A stretch of 39,218 nt of DNA from assembly GCF_000003605.2 (NCBI RefSeq), contig NW_003128371.1:48834-88051 (forward strand), written 5' to 3'. Under the pieces are notes generated by a model that did no database searches, was not told the origin of the DNA, and worked only from the letters and a program-made list of their open reading frames with translations. The translations under genes and the position numbers were made by a program. Origin of the DNA: Saccoglossus kowalevskii. Taxonomy: Eukaryota > Hemichordata > Enteropneusta > Harrimaniidae. This document shows, in pieces, positions 24,013 to 34,636 of the stretch. Position 1 is the stretch's first letter. Each line of letters begins with the position of its first letter.

Positions 24013-25119
24013 AAAAACATAGCAAAACTATTGAAACCTTGCCCACAAGGGAATACTTGATACAACTGGTTAAATTGAGACCAAGAATTGGCTAAATTCT
24101 TGAAATAGTGAAATTTTATAACACATAATTTTCATTTCTTACTGCCAATGATCACGCTAAGGTATACATTTGAGGGGGGGGGGTGATTTTGTGATGTTCT
24201 GCTTCCATCGATTTTGTTGATTTTATTTTACTTCAGAATAGCAAAAATAATTATTAAGGTAATGTGAAATAGGAAATGGTTCACTATTACTAGAATATGT
24301 GATAAGAAGTTGCAAAACAGTAAACATTCTGATATGCACAGTGTTTTGATTTATATGTGTTATTATAGATACCCATAAATATACTTTGTTAAGTATATAC
24401 TGGCATATTATTACTGTTCACGTCATATTGTTCTAATATATCAAATATATTCACAAGAAACTCATGGGCATCATTTTCCACAACAGGATTAAATAGTTCA
24501 GTACTTTCAATGTATTTCTGTTACCATGCTGCACTATTAAAACTGTTGATACCCAAATACATCTGGATTATAAATGATTCTCGTTCACATGACAAGATGG
24601 TGTTTTATTTTTTTGCCATTGATGGATTTTTGATTTGGTAAGAATGTAGCTTGCAAATGCTAATACTTGTATAATAATATTTTGATAACATGTCCAATGT
24701 TTTGTAACCCAGCACAAGGGAGTCCATTTATAACATCTAACCAATCAGTACTCACAATATTCTTTTGATACAGGTGAAACTGATTTGGTAATTGCATTAC
24801 ATTTGAGGATATTTCTTTTTGATTTGTTAGTCTGTCAAGTTTGTGTATTATTTCGTCCAAAAAATTATCAATTTTATGGGTAACAACATTCTACATGATT
24901 AGCTGACTGGGTAAATATTTCACTATTTATTTACAAGGTTTTTTTGTTTATTGTACTGTTGAGGCTGTGACTCGCATGCTCTCATTTCAGCATGTATTTA
25001 CAATTTTGTTTTATTCTAAAACTCTTTTTCTTAAGTCAAGGCATTCTAATAATAATATTGGAATGACACCTATATAATTTTGCAAAGTTCCATGTAACTT
25101 AATATTCTGGAAATTAGCG
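24013..25119. other. AT-rich intergenic stretch
   Basis: No gene was recognised. A run of about ten G residues lies near 24174-24183. The minus-strand open frame 24660-24860 (66 codons) has no recognisable domain. Confidence 0.45.
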
Positions 25120-25860
25120 AATACTGCTCACTAAACAATAACAAATACTATATATGCTAACTTATCATATAATTATCTTATGTGACTTAATCGGATATAA
25201 CCCATTGTACAGTAATAACTTTAGTATAATTATTATATGTGAACTCTAGGATATTACTTATTGTACATGTACAGTAGCAACTTTACAAAACTTATTGCAC
25301 TTAGTTCATAACTCACTGAACAATGAGGACTAGTACAGAGTAGAACTGCTTACAGTAGAATATCATTTTATAATGTTTAACAAACTAAATAAACTAAAAG
25401 AATGTGTTTGTACTGACGATAGTACAGTAAAACTCACAAGGAGTTGTTGACAACTTTGACCAGATGTAATTACCATACAATGATTCTCACAATCATCAAA
25501 TGTTAACTAAAGTACAAATAGAAGGCATTTTCTAATAATGAACTCCAGATGGCCCTCATTATAATAAGATGGAAAAACATACTCAAGTCACACAATGGAA
25601 ATGAAATGATACAGATACCGGTAGTTGTACAAAATTAACCCAATGCAGCTATTTGAGAAGAGTACTGCTCACAGTATAAACTGACAAATGTGTTTGAAAA
25701 TAAACTTTGAAAAAATCTAATTACCATTATAGTGACTTCACACAAAGGTCAAATATTAACTAGAGTAAAAACAAAGTCATTTTTCTATAATGAACTTAAG
25801 ATGGCACTGATTCCAATAAGATGAAATGTATATGTAATCACACAACAATGGAAAATTCCA
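25120..25860 (+). repeat. Degenerate tandem duplications (~70 bp and ~251 bp)
   Basis: Two old duplications lie next to each other. At about 25165-25295, a segment of roughly 70 bp ending in cagta.ca.ctttac occurs twice. At about 25300-25860, a unit occurs twice with an offset of 251 bp, measured at taattaccat (25467 versus 25718). Each copy continues with tgttaacta/tattaacta, taatgaact and gatggc.ct. No coding content was seen. Confidence 0.7.
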
Positions 25861-26009
25861 AAGGATTTCAAACCAACTATTACACCACGGATTTTCTCGT
25901 TAAATCCTGATACAGATTAGTAGGATTGAATTTCAAAACATTAAAATTGCTTTTCTTTAATCAAAAAAAAGAGATTTCACATTTACGTTTTAACTGAAAA
26001 ATAATTGCT

Positions 26010-26505
26010 CCATATCTCATTATTATGCATGTAAAGTGCACCATTAATAAACTTGGTTATCCTTATACCTTTGTTTATAACATATATAAATTTGAAACCG
26101 ATAGAGTAAAAATTACTTGAGTTATGGTGCCCACAAGCGAAAACCAATCAGTAGCCGTCTCTCATTAATTATGCAAGCAAAATGCACAAACATCGAACTT
26201 GGCCATCATTTCACGTTTGTTTATACCATATATAAATTTGTAACCGATCATGCAAGAATTACTCGAGTTGTGGAGCGCACACAAGCAAAAACCAATCAGT
26301 AGCCATCTCTCATTAATTATGCAAGCAAAATGCACAAACATCGAACTTGGTCATCTTTGCATGTTTGTTTATAACGTATATAAATTTGAAACTGATCGTG
26401 TAAAAATTACTTGAGTTATCGCACCCACAAGTCACGCCAACAACAACGCCAAAATCTTCCCCTTACTATACCTTCCACTTCGTTTACACTGCGGGCAAGG
26501 CAATA
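26010..26505 (+). repeat. Core-repeat element: ~3 units of 148 bp plus hairpin tail, copy 2
   Basis: Units with a 148-bp period (accaatcagtagcc at 26143 and 26291). Each contains ctcattaattatgcaagc, a ttgtttataacatatataa block and ttacttgagtt. A first, more diverged unit starts near 26010. The array ends in acgccaacaacaacgcc, then ccttactataccttcca...gggcaaggcaa, which resembles the tails at 23.98 and 29.33 kb. Some copies of a unit are almost identical, showing later homogenisation or expansion. Confidence 0.85.
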
Positions 26506-26599
26506 AAAGTGGTTCTAGTCACTTCAAATATATATTGATTGGTTCTACCTATTATTGACGTGAAACTTTTCCAAACTGAAAATAACCAATACTAGCATA

Positions 26600-27370
26600 C
26601 TGATGTATGCTAGAATTTAATATTGACAACAGCTTTGTTGTAATAAATATTCATCAGCATTCCAATGGGAATAAAATGTGCTTCCTTACTGGCAGATTTA
26701 TTTCTTTATTCGTATGGAGCAATTATTTAAAAACTTATGGTATGAAGCCAAGTCCTTTAAGTTCACACTGTGGTATATTGATGAACTACCTTCTATCAAC
26801 AATCCTAAATTTAGTTGTAACATTCTAATGATATAACCAGTTGAACTTAAGATTAAGAAGACTATTGGATCTGCTTCTTCCATTTTGTACTTAGACGTGT
26901 GCCTTCAATTTGACTCGAAAGGACCAACTTTCTGCCAGACTATATGATCAAAGAGATGGTACATTTTCCAGCTGAGTTGCCATACAAGAGTCTGTTGTTG
27001 CTGACTTGTGAAAAGACATTGTTTTTGTCAAAACACCAGAAAGTCTTTTGGCAGATATGATGAGCTTGTGGTTAAAAACAATATCACTATTACAAAGATG
27101 ATTTCAGATAGCATCAATGTCACTTGTCTGATGCAGACATCAGGTTTCATAAAGAGAGCATTTGATTATGGCTCAGAAAGGCATATGGCGAGTCCCACAT
27201 GTGGAGCAAGATGTGCCCTCTATTTTCAAAATGTACAACATCCATATATACGTCTCCTATGTACTGTATTGTAGTGTAATTGTCAGTTGCTTTGTTCTTG
27301 TGGATTGTTTGTCAATTGATTTCAGTAGTCTGTTTCATGTTCTTGGGCTTGTAAGTTTCCCTAAATGATC
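26600..27370 (+). mobile_element. Reverse transcriptase fragment, central and C-terminal part
   Basis: Plus-strand frames show MLEFNIDNSFVVINI, then in another frame IPMGIKCASLLADLFLYSYG, then YIDELPSINNPKF (the catalytic YIDD box, here YIDE), then SASSILYLDVCLQFDSKG and finally KSFGRYDELV. This is the order found in an abundant invertebrate RT family with the pattern IPMGTNCAPLLADLFLYSYEA...FRYIDDVLSINN...YLD. Near 27165, GIWRVPHVEQDV resembles sequence often found after this RT. Several frameshifts and stops make it non-functional. The family is probably the same as for the 18.8-19.2 kb fragment; assignment to Penelope-like elements is uncertain. Confidence 0.75.
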
Positions 27371-28079
27371 TATGGTTTAGTCTTTACACAGACACATCAT
27401 GTAGCTTCACTGATTTTAGAAACAGATTCCCATAAAAGTTTCCCAATCGATCACAAAAATATTTCTAACCTTCAACCACAGAATGTCGCATAGAATGCTT
27501 TAGCCTTTCCTAAACAACTTTCTTTCCTTCCCCCACAAATTTCCTGACTTCTTAACAATTATACCAACTTCCCAGACAACTTTCACAAACATATACATAT
27601 ACCAGAATCTGAGATGTGGTTTGCTTTTAACAATTGGTATTGTTGTTCAGTGAATACATGTACACAAATTCTATTTATTATTATCACATGGCATACAAGG
27701 GCACCTGATGTACATTCCAAGTCACATGATATTCCAAGTTACATGACATTCCAAGTCACATGACAATGTCTACAATCAGAAATAGACCTTAGACAAAAAT
27801 GGCCGCCGAAATCTCATTGAGAGGTAGAGAAGGACTAGACTTGTTTTTGTCCCTAAAATGTGTGTTCTATTTTCTACAGAATGATAGACATTTAAAGTTT
27901 AACAATCAATCCATCTGCAATTATAGAACTATTTTTCAAACAGAATTACATTCATAGAGATTCATTTAACAAAATATGTGAAGTTAACAGTTGAAAAATA
28001 GCTAAAATGTTTTTTTCACTGAAACTTTGATACAAGAAAAAACTATTTTAAATTACATTAATTTCATTTGGCTTTTTAA
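27371..28079. other. Intergenic stretch with short local repeats
   Basis: Near 27708-27765, attccaagt.acatga occurs three to four times in a row with a spacing of about 18 bp, forming a very short tandem array. No gene was recognised. Confidence 0.55.
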
Positions 28080-28322
28080 AATTTTAAATAAAGAACATAG
28101 TTGAACTCTGGTGACCTTGCCCTTTGTTATATAATATAATTCCCTTGAACATAGTTTGTTTCAATATAAATATGCATTGTCATAATTAATTTTGAATACA
28201 AACAAGTTTTGGGGTTGAACTAACAGTGGGGAATCAGTCTACCGAATGTCCTTAAAAGATGTAAATATCTTACAAAAACATTGGTGCCTTATTTGTTTAA
28301 TTATTTTAAGGGACATAATTTC
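28080..28322 (+). repeat. Dispersed repeat, copy 2 (pair at 19250-19492)
   Basis: Same-orientation match to 19250-19492 over its full length. It ends about 100 bp before the assembly gap. Confidence 0.85.
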
Positions 28323-28424
28323 CAGCTTTCTTCAAAGTAATTCAGATATTTTAGTATAAAAACAAATGTCTCATTAAAAAAAAAGTGCTGCATGTAGATG
28401 TGAATAGATTCATAAAACATGTTC

Positions 28425-29200
28425 NNNNNNNNNNNNNNNNNNNNNNNNNNNNNNNNNNNNNNNNNNNNNNNNNNNNNNNNNNNNNNNNNNNNNNNNNNNN
28501 NNNNNNNNNNNNNNNNNNNNNNNNNNNNNNNNNNNNNNNNNNNNNNNNNNNNNNNNNNNNNNNNNNNNNNNNNNNNNNNNNNNNNNNNNNNNNNNNNNNN
28601 NNNNNNNNNNNNNNNNNNNNNNNNNNNNNNNNNNNNNNNNNNNNNNNNNNNNNNNNNNNNNNNNNNNNNNNNNNNNNNNNNNNNNNNNNNNNNNNNNNNN
28701 NNNNNNNNNNNNNNNNNNNNNNNNNNNNNNNNNNNNNNNNNNNNNNNNNNNNNNNNNNNNNNNNNNNNNNNNNNNNNNNNNNNNNNNNNNNNNNNNNNNN
28801 NNNNNNNNNNNNNNNNNNNNNNNNNNNNNNNNNNNNNNNNNNNNNNNNNNNNNNNNNNNNNNNNNNNNNNNNNNNNNNNNNNNNNNNNNNNNNNNNNNNN
28901 NNNNNNNNNNNNNNNNNNNNNNNNNNNNNNNNNNNNNNNNNNNNNNNNNNNNNNNNNNNNNNNNNNNNNNNNNNNNNNNNNNNNNNNNNNNNNNNNNNNN
29001 NNNNNNNNNNNNNNNNNNNNNNNNNNNNNNNNNNNNNNNNNNNNNNNNNNNNNNNNNNNNNNNNNNNNNNNNNNNNNNNNNNNNNNNNNNNNNNNNNNNN
29101 NNNNNNNNNNNNNNNNNNNNNNNNNNNNNNNNNNNNNNNNNNNNNNNNNNNNNNNNNNNNNNNNNNNNNNNNNNNNNNNNNNNNNNNNNNNNNNNNNNNN
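28425..29200. other. Assembly gap (776 Ns)
   Basis: Unresolved bases. Repeats lie on both sides (28080-28322 and 29201-29369), so the gap most likely contains repetitive DNA. Long open frames spanning it are artefacts. Confidence 0.99.
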
Positions 29201-29370
29201 GAACAAGGTGACCAAGTTTGATGAAGTTTGGAATAGAATTAGTAAAGTTATCATGCACACAATAACAATTATTAACGACGATGACAACGACGACGACGAC
29301 GACAACGCCGGACAAAATTTTTCCCTTAATATACCTTTCCCTTCCATCTTTGATGGTACGGGCAAGGTAA
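29201..29370 (+). repeat. Hairpin-tailed repeat, copy 3
   Basis: Aligned with 23880-24012 from ggtgaccaagtttgat onwards. It includes an expanded (gac)n tract at about 29274-29303 that is shorter in copy 1. The tail at 29332-29369 folds into a stem: tacctt with aaggta, then ccc with ggg, then ccatc with gatgg around a ttt loop. The left part of the copy is lost in the gap. Confidence 0.88.
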
Positions 29371-29833
29371 AAATAAAAATCCACAACATATTTCCATATC
29401 ATTAAGAATGATTAACAGACTTCAAGGTAAATAACTGAGATGTATATTAACAGCAAGTTTGCAAATTTCAAGAACTAAAATACAAATTGTTTTGACATTA
29501 AAAACATTAACAAAGGTAGTTACAAAAATCAAATGTGAGAAAACCAGAGGTCCACTCAAGTAATCATATCAACAGTCAGACAGTCAGTTTTTAATTAGCA
29601 TATTCTCAAATATCAGGTTTGACTAAAAGTGAGCAAAAATATATAACTGTAAATAAATCTGTGATAGCATGGTGACATTAAAACAGTTATTATTAAAATG
29701 ATGTTCTTTGACATGTTAAAATATTTTACGAAATTGTGGAATAGATACATGTATGGTCATCACAAGTTTGATTATTGTGTGTGTTGTGTAATCACAAACA
29801 TACATGGAGAATTATTAACTATTTTTATCACTT

Positions 29834-30647
29834 TTACTTATTTGGTTCAATCTTTCTCCATGTATCAGGTCCTGTTATTTCATACTCGTCAGTTTTGTAA
29901 CCCATTAGATGATTAACTCTGTGGTGATGTACAGCATCATATATTGATGGCACCACCCTAGATATTGGTTTCACCTTGGCCATCATGCAAAGTTGGTCAT
30001 TATAGTCCCACTGCATGTTTGACATACGATGAGCGTAGCGATTTGGAAACTGCAAATCATTCAGTCTCCAATTGTAATCTTTTTCTATATCTTTTTCCAT
30101 CTCATGACGACTTGGTAGTTGCTGTGAGCCGTCTAGAATAGACATTATGAATAAGGCCTGACAATCAAATTGTGGAAATGGACATATCACACTACATATT
30201 CCTATAAAAGACAGATATGGAAACTGTGTGTGTATTGCATGTTTGTATAGTGATGTCACTCGAGAGTCAATCACTTGTACATTACACTCGGGGGATAAAA
30301 AGGGAAAAGAATATTTGTAACCAGTACAAAGCATTAAGACATCAATTTCTTCTTCTTGATCATTTTTAAAAATAACTTTGTTATCTTTTAAGTATTTTAT
30401 TCCCGGTGCTTGGCTCATATTTTCTGGTAGAGCAGAAACTAGCGGATTCTTGTTGTGGCTTAAAATCACTCGCCTTGCACAAGGCGCAATATCAAGTGCC
30501 ACATCAATTCCTGATGCACCAGCTCCAAGTAATACAATGTTCTTGTCTTTGTAATCTTCTGGATGCCGGTAGTGATGACTGTGTACAATGTTGCCATGGA
30601 AACTACTCATTCCTTGGATGTTTGGAATTTGGGGTTCAGCGTAGTGT
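29834..30647 (-). CDS. FMO coding exon 4 (terminal)
   Basis: 814 bp including the TAA stop. The acceptor is ttttttag|ACACTAC. It codes residues 168-438 with the FMO signature (184-194), the NADPH Rossmann motif (209-214) and LCTGY. The C-terminus is ...RKIEPNK, without a peroxisomal or membrane signal. No AATAAA is visible in the first 240 bp downstream. An ATTAAA variant lies at 29590-29595 (minus strand). Confidence 0.95.
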
Positions 30648-33600
30648 CTAAAAAAAAGAAATGGTTTTATTACATCAAGTTGTGAATACTAACAAAGTAA
30701 CCAAAACAAGCAGCCTGTCGGCTGAGATAGCTCCGCTGTTAGCAATGCACATGGCAGTTAAAGAACAGAAGATATCATTAGAAAATGAACAAATCTGAGA
30801 GAGGTCCACATGTAGTACCTATATGTATAATATATCAAAGCAATTGGACTTGCGGTTTTTAACAAGAAGTCGAAAATATCACTTTTTACCAAAAATGACA
30901 AAAATATTCACCAAAATTAGAAAATTAAAGATATCATTACAAAATGAACAAATCTGAGAGAGGTCCACATGTAGTACCTATATATGTAATATCAAAACAA
31001 TTGGACTTGCGGTTTTTAACAAGAAGTTGAAAATATCACTTTTTACAAAAAATTACAAAAATATTCACCAAAATTGGAGAATTGAAGATATCATTACGAA
31101 ATGAACAAATCTGAGTAAGGTCGACATGTAGTACCTATATATGTAATATCAAAGCAATTGGATTTGCGGTTTTCAACAAGAAGTTGAAAATATCACTTTT
31201 CACCAAAAATGACAAAAATATTCACCAAAATTAGAGAATTGAAGATATCATCATGAAATGAACAAATCTGAAAGAGGTCTACCCAAGGTACATATACACC
31301 AAGTATCAAAGCATTCAGGCTGGTAGTTTTCAAGAAGAAGTCGAAAAAATAAAACATTGACACGGACGACGGACAATCACTCATATGATAAAGCTCCGCT
31401 CGACAAAGTCGACTGCGGAGCTAAAAAACCACAAGCATTTACACAAATAAATACAAATAATATTAATACATCACCATCGGAAAGCCGCCACAAATTGCTC
31501 CTATCATTTATTTTTTGAAAATTCTTTTTAGTATTTTCAACTTCATGTTTTTGCGAGCAATTGCAACTCTCTCAAGAATAAAAATTGGTGTTTCTCAAAT
31601 AAACAAACCCATGTGATTCTGTTTATGATTTGTACACAATGGTGTCAGACAATGATAATGTGAATATTGATCAAACACATTTGAATGGTTTAAAAAACAT
31701 GCACCCATACAATACATATTCTTACCCATTGCAAACAATGACTGCATCAAACTGTTGAGTCTCAATATCATCACTAGACTGTTCAATGCCACGGAAACCA
31801 ACATCCCATATTACTTGGTTTTCTTTAGAACTAGTAATAACTGGTTTGATATGGTCAACGCACGTTTTGAACTAAAAACAAAAAAAGACAATTGTACATA
31901 TTGTTTTTAAAACTGGTTTTATGGTAATCCAACACACCGTGAGTGGTACTGGAGAAATCAGACATGTCAAAGGTTGTGTTACAGTTTTCCAACACACCAT
32001 GGGTGGTTTTGGAAAGTCTGACATTCCAGTGCATGGTTTTAACGTCTGACATACAGTTGGTAAAAAATTAGAGAAGTCCAACACAGCAAGAGTGAGTTTA
32101 GAGAAAGCTGACATACTGAGGGTTTTACAAAGCAGAAACAGATTATTTACCTTAATGAATTTGTTGAGATCAAAATGTTGTGCATAATCTTTCAAGTATT
32201 GCAGAACTTGTTGGTGGGTGAGAAATGATGGGAGTGTCTTGTCAAAGGGAAAATCAGGAAATGCCATCACTTCCTTTGGTAAGTTGGTTCTGAAAACAAT
32301 ATGTTGAAGTAATCTGAGCCACGAAATAATAATTGGGATATATGTTGCTCTGGCAATGAAAGTGACGCAAACTAATGTTTACATTTATTTTGGGTAAAAC
32401 ATCATAAAAAGTTGTTTTTCCGAAATCTTTACTGCATGTTTGTAGACATCACTATTTTTAATTCTCCCAACCTCATTCTGGCAATGAACGGGATTTGTTT
32501 TTCCAACTGTTTCATTTGTCAATTGTGAATAAAAATGAAATGTGTGATACTACGGATAGAATTACCACAAAATTGCGTGAAATTTTGTCAATACTATAAT
32601 CAGAAGTATATTGAAGACCTCATAAATGAATCATTTTTTAATCACAGGTGATAAACTGACAGTAAAGCACTGTACAAGTAAAAATGTTCTGGTATGCAAA
32701 TAAATATGCTAATAAAATTAGGATTCACACACACAAATAACAATAGTGATGTCTTTTGAAGAAAGAGTTGCAGATTGGATACATAGGATAAATAGAATCT
32801 CAACATTTATGATATCAGATTTACTAATCTTGTGTTTGAATTTTACAAAAATTACTACCGGTACACCCATTCAATAAATCTGATATCATGGGTATGCATT
32901 GGATATCACATCAGTCTTAAACTGGACAATTTCCATGAATAAATGTTGTTAACTGCATAACTGGTTGGAACAAAAATTTGTTTCTTGTTCACAGATGTTC
33001 AACATTTTTTTAAATTTTCCTGAGGAAGGGGGTATTCAATGCATTTGGGCAGAAGCACCAGCAACCCACTACCCTCAAACCCATAAGGTGTCACGGCCAG
33101 TCTAGTTTGAAGAAAAAGAATACTCTCAACCCACCCCATCCAATCCTACCACACCCCATCCCCCCATAAGTAAGCACATATCATGTTTGATAATTTGAAT
33201 TCCAAGGAGCATTAACCTTTTCACCACCAGACTTCCTTGCCCAAATTTTTCTGACTTTTTTTCTTATATTCTTCAATATTTTTGAAAATTAACCCTAATT
33301 TTTAAGCCAACAGACCAAATTTGAGTCAATTTTCAGTTTTTACTCAAAAAATGTGGCTATGACACGAAGAGCATAGAAAACTTTCCCTGGTATATTTCAA
33401 AGCAAAATCGCCATCCAACTGTAAAGACCGTCGCTGATTAGCTCATTAAGTATGAGGATCGTCCCCTACTGTTAGATTCGTCTTAAGTGGGCGTGACTGC
33501 AAGACGGCGCCAGCGAGATTCGAAAGCCAACCGTTTAGTCAAAACCCAAGCAGTTAGCCAATTCGCTAGCGAGTTTGCAAATTGGCTGCCCCAATACTTC

Positions 33601-34636
33601 TGAGACTTGCTGTAAGAGATATGGCTCTAGAAGCCCAATCTTTAAAACAAAATGGCTGCCAGTCAGCCATTTTGAATCCAATCTGAAAAATAAAATGACG
33701 TGCATCAGGAACCCATAATGTCTAATGTATGTTTGAACGAAATCCATCTGTAAACAACCGAGAAATGCTTGATTTTTAGGATTTTTTAGCACAAAAATGG
33801 CCACCATTCGGCCATCTTGAATCAGACCGTGAAACAAATTGACGTGCATATGTATAATATCATGTATGATGTATGTGTGAAGTTTGATTGTGATTGGTCC
33901 AGACATTTCTAAGATACAGGTTCGTACGCACACACGAACACACAGAGGTCAAAACATAAGTTTTGTGTCCGAACGAGGACTAATAATAATGATATCATAA
34001 CACAAGCCAAAATAGAGATGTATAAAAAAAATCATCTAACATAAATCAGTCTGAAAATGAAATTTTTTTACCATTTTCCATAACATATGATATTTGGTAT
34101 TCCAACGGCAATAACATAAAAATGAACGATATACAATTTACTTCAAACTCACTTCAAAGGCAGTTTAAGCCAAATTCAAATTTAGCATAACTGAACATGT
34201 TACTGCAAATATGCGTATTTCATTACATTTTTGATATCGATAACAAAAGTATGACAAACATAAGATGTATTATTCAATTCCACTCAAAACTCTTTTAACA
34301 TATTTAAAATGTGTTTCATCTCCAAATATTATCATGACAGTCCCATACACTACAAAGTACATGTATATGTAGGTTGTGAGCCCTTAATTTATCTACCCTT
34401 GTTAATCATGCAACTCACTTCAGATTCTTGTACATACTGGAATGGACAGTGAATCCATATTTATTTTTTTCTACATCTTCAGTGTAAATCCATGTACCGC
34501 CGACTTGCTCTTCTTTTTCAAATACATGCGGTTGAAAGAGATGTGGTTTACTCGCTAAATGTCTTGCGGCGCACAGTCCGGCTGCCCCGGCTCCAATCAC
34601 AGCTACCTGTAATATCTTTGATGCGTCCCCGGCCAT
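29834..34636 (-). CDS. Flavin-containing monooxygenase, GS-OX-like, 4 coding exons
   Basis: Encodes a predicted 438-residue NADPH- and FAD-dependent monooxygenase, a family that oxygenates soft nitrogen and sulfur nucleophiles. Coding exons on the minus strand are 34636-34419, 32289-32151, 31871-31726 and 30647-29834. The introns have phases 2, 0 and 2, all with GT-AG ends. FAD-binding GAGAAG is at residues 15-20, VGGTW at 45-49, and NLKTNLPKEVMAFPDFPF at 71-88, including N75, which probably corresponds to the conserved active-site Asn of the family. The FMO signature FHGNIVHSHHY is at 184-194, the NADPH-binding GAGASG at 209-214 and LCTGY at 274-278. The length and VGGTW fit the short FMO GS-OX-like group. 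There is no hydrophobic C-terminal anchor like that of vertebrate FMO1-5, so it is probably soluble or only loosely membrane-associated. No defect was seen in the reading frame or splice sites. The orthologue was not determined. Confidence 0.95.
30729..31422. mobile_element. Core-repeat element in FMO intron 3 (~157-bp units, terminal hairpin)
   Basis: The 8-bp end agctccgc (30729-30736) pairs with gcggagct (31415-31422). Between them are about four units with spacings of 159, 157 and 157 bp, measured at aatgaacaaatctgag (30784, 30943, 31100, 31257). Each contains ccaaaattag, gaagatatcat and acaagaagt.gaaaatatcac. The right end is a strong hairpin, agctccgc-tcgac-aaa-gtcga-ct-gcggagct (31392-31422), preceded by gacacggacgacggacaatc. 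This layout resembles the pearl elements of bivalves and Helentron-derived non-coding elements, but no protein is encoded and the class is inferred from shape only. Confidence 0.82.
31726..31871 (-). CDS. FMO coding exon 3
   Basis: 146 bp. The acceptor is tttttag|TTCAAA and the donor AATGG|gtaaga. It covers residues 120-167 and part of 168, including FDAVIVCNG, the end of the first nucleotide-binding lobe. The reading frame is maintained into exon 4 (CNG/HYAEPQIP). Confidence 0.92.
31925..32125. repeat. Degenerate minisatellite in FMO intron 2
   Basis: Three full and at least one partial unit of the form tccaacacaccatggg followed by tggttttggaaa and tctgacat, at about 31928, 31988 and 32076, with variable spacing. 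They fill most of the 279-bp intron. Open frames across them are not coding. Confidence 0.7.
32151..32289 (-). CDS. FMO coding exon 2
   Basis: 139 bp. The acceptor is ttttcag|AACCAAC and the donor TTAAG|gtaaat. The exon completes codon 73 and runs to residue 119. It contains TNLPKEVMAFPDFPF, a well-conserved FMO segment. The splice junction restores this motif exactly, which confirms the intron 1 boundaries. Confidence 0.93.
33560..33985. repeat. Palindromic ~144-bp tandem repeat in FMO intron 1
   Basis: Two units about 144 bp apart start at 33648 and 33792. Each opens with a small inverted repeat: aaaatggctg..cagccatttt (perfect, 33649-33674) in the first, and aaaatggcc..ggccatctt (one mismatch) in the second. 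Each continues with gacgtgcat and atgtatg. The element seems to end near gtccgaacgaggactaataat (about 33966-33986, one block). A minus-strand open frame of 132 codons across it is a by-product. Confidence 0.75.
34419..34636 (-). CDS. FMO coding exon 1
   Basis: Codes residues 1-72 plus two bases of codon 73. The start ATG has A at -3 and G at +4, a strong context. The exon holds the FAD-binding Rossmann motif GAGAAG and VGGTW. The donor is CTGAA|gtgagt. Confidence 0.93.

Noticed and set aside
28301-29405. Open frames of 278-362 codons on both strands
   Set aside because: They run through the block of Ns, where no stop codon can be called.
33535-33933. 132-codon minus-strand frame in FMO intron 1
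   Set aside because: It lies across a tandem repeat inside an intron and has no recognisable domain or splice support.
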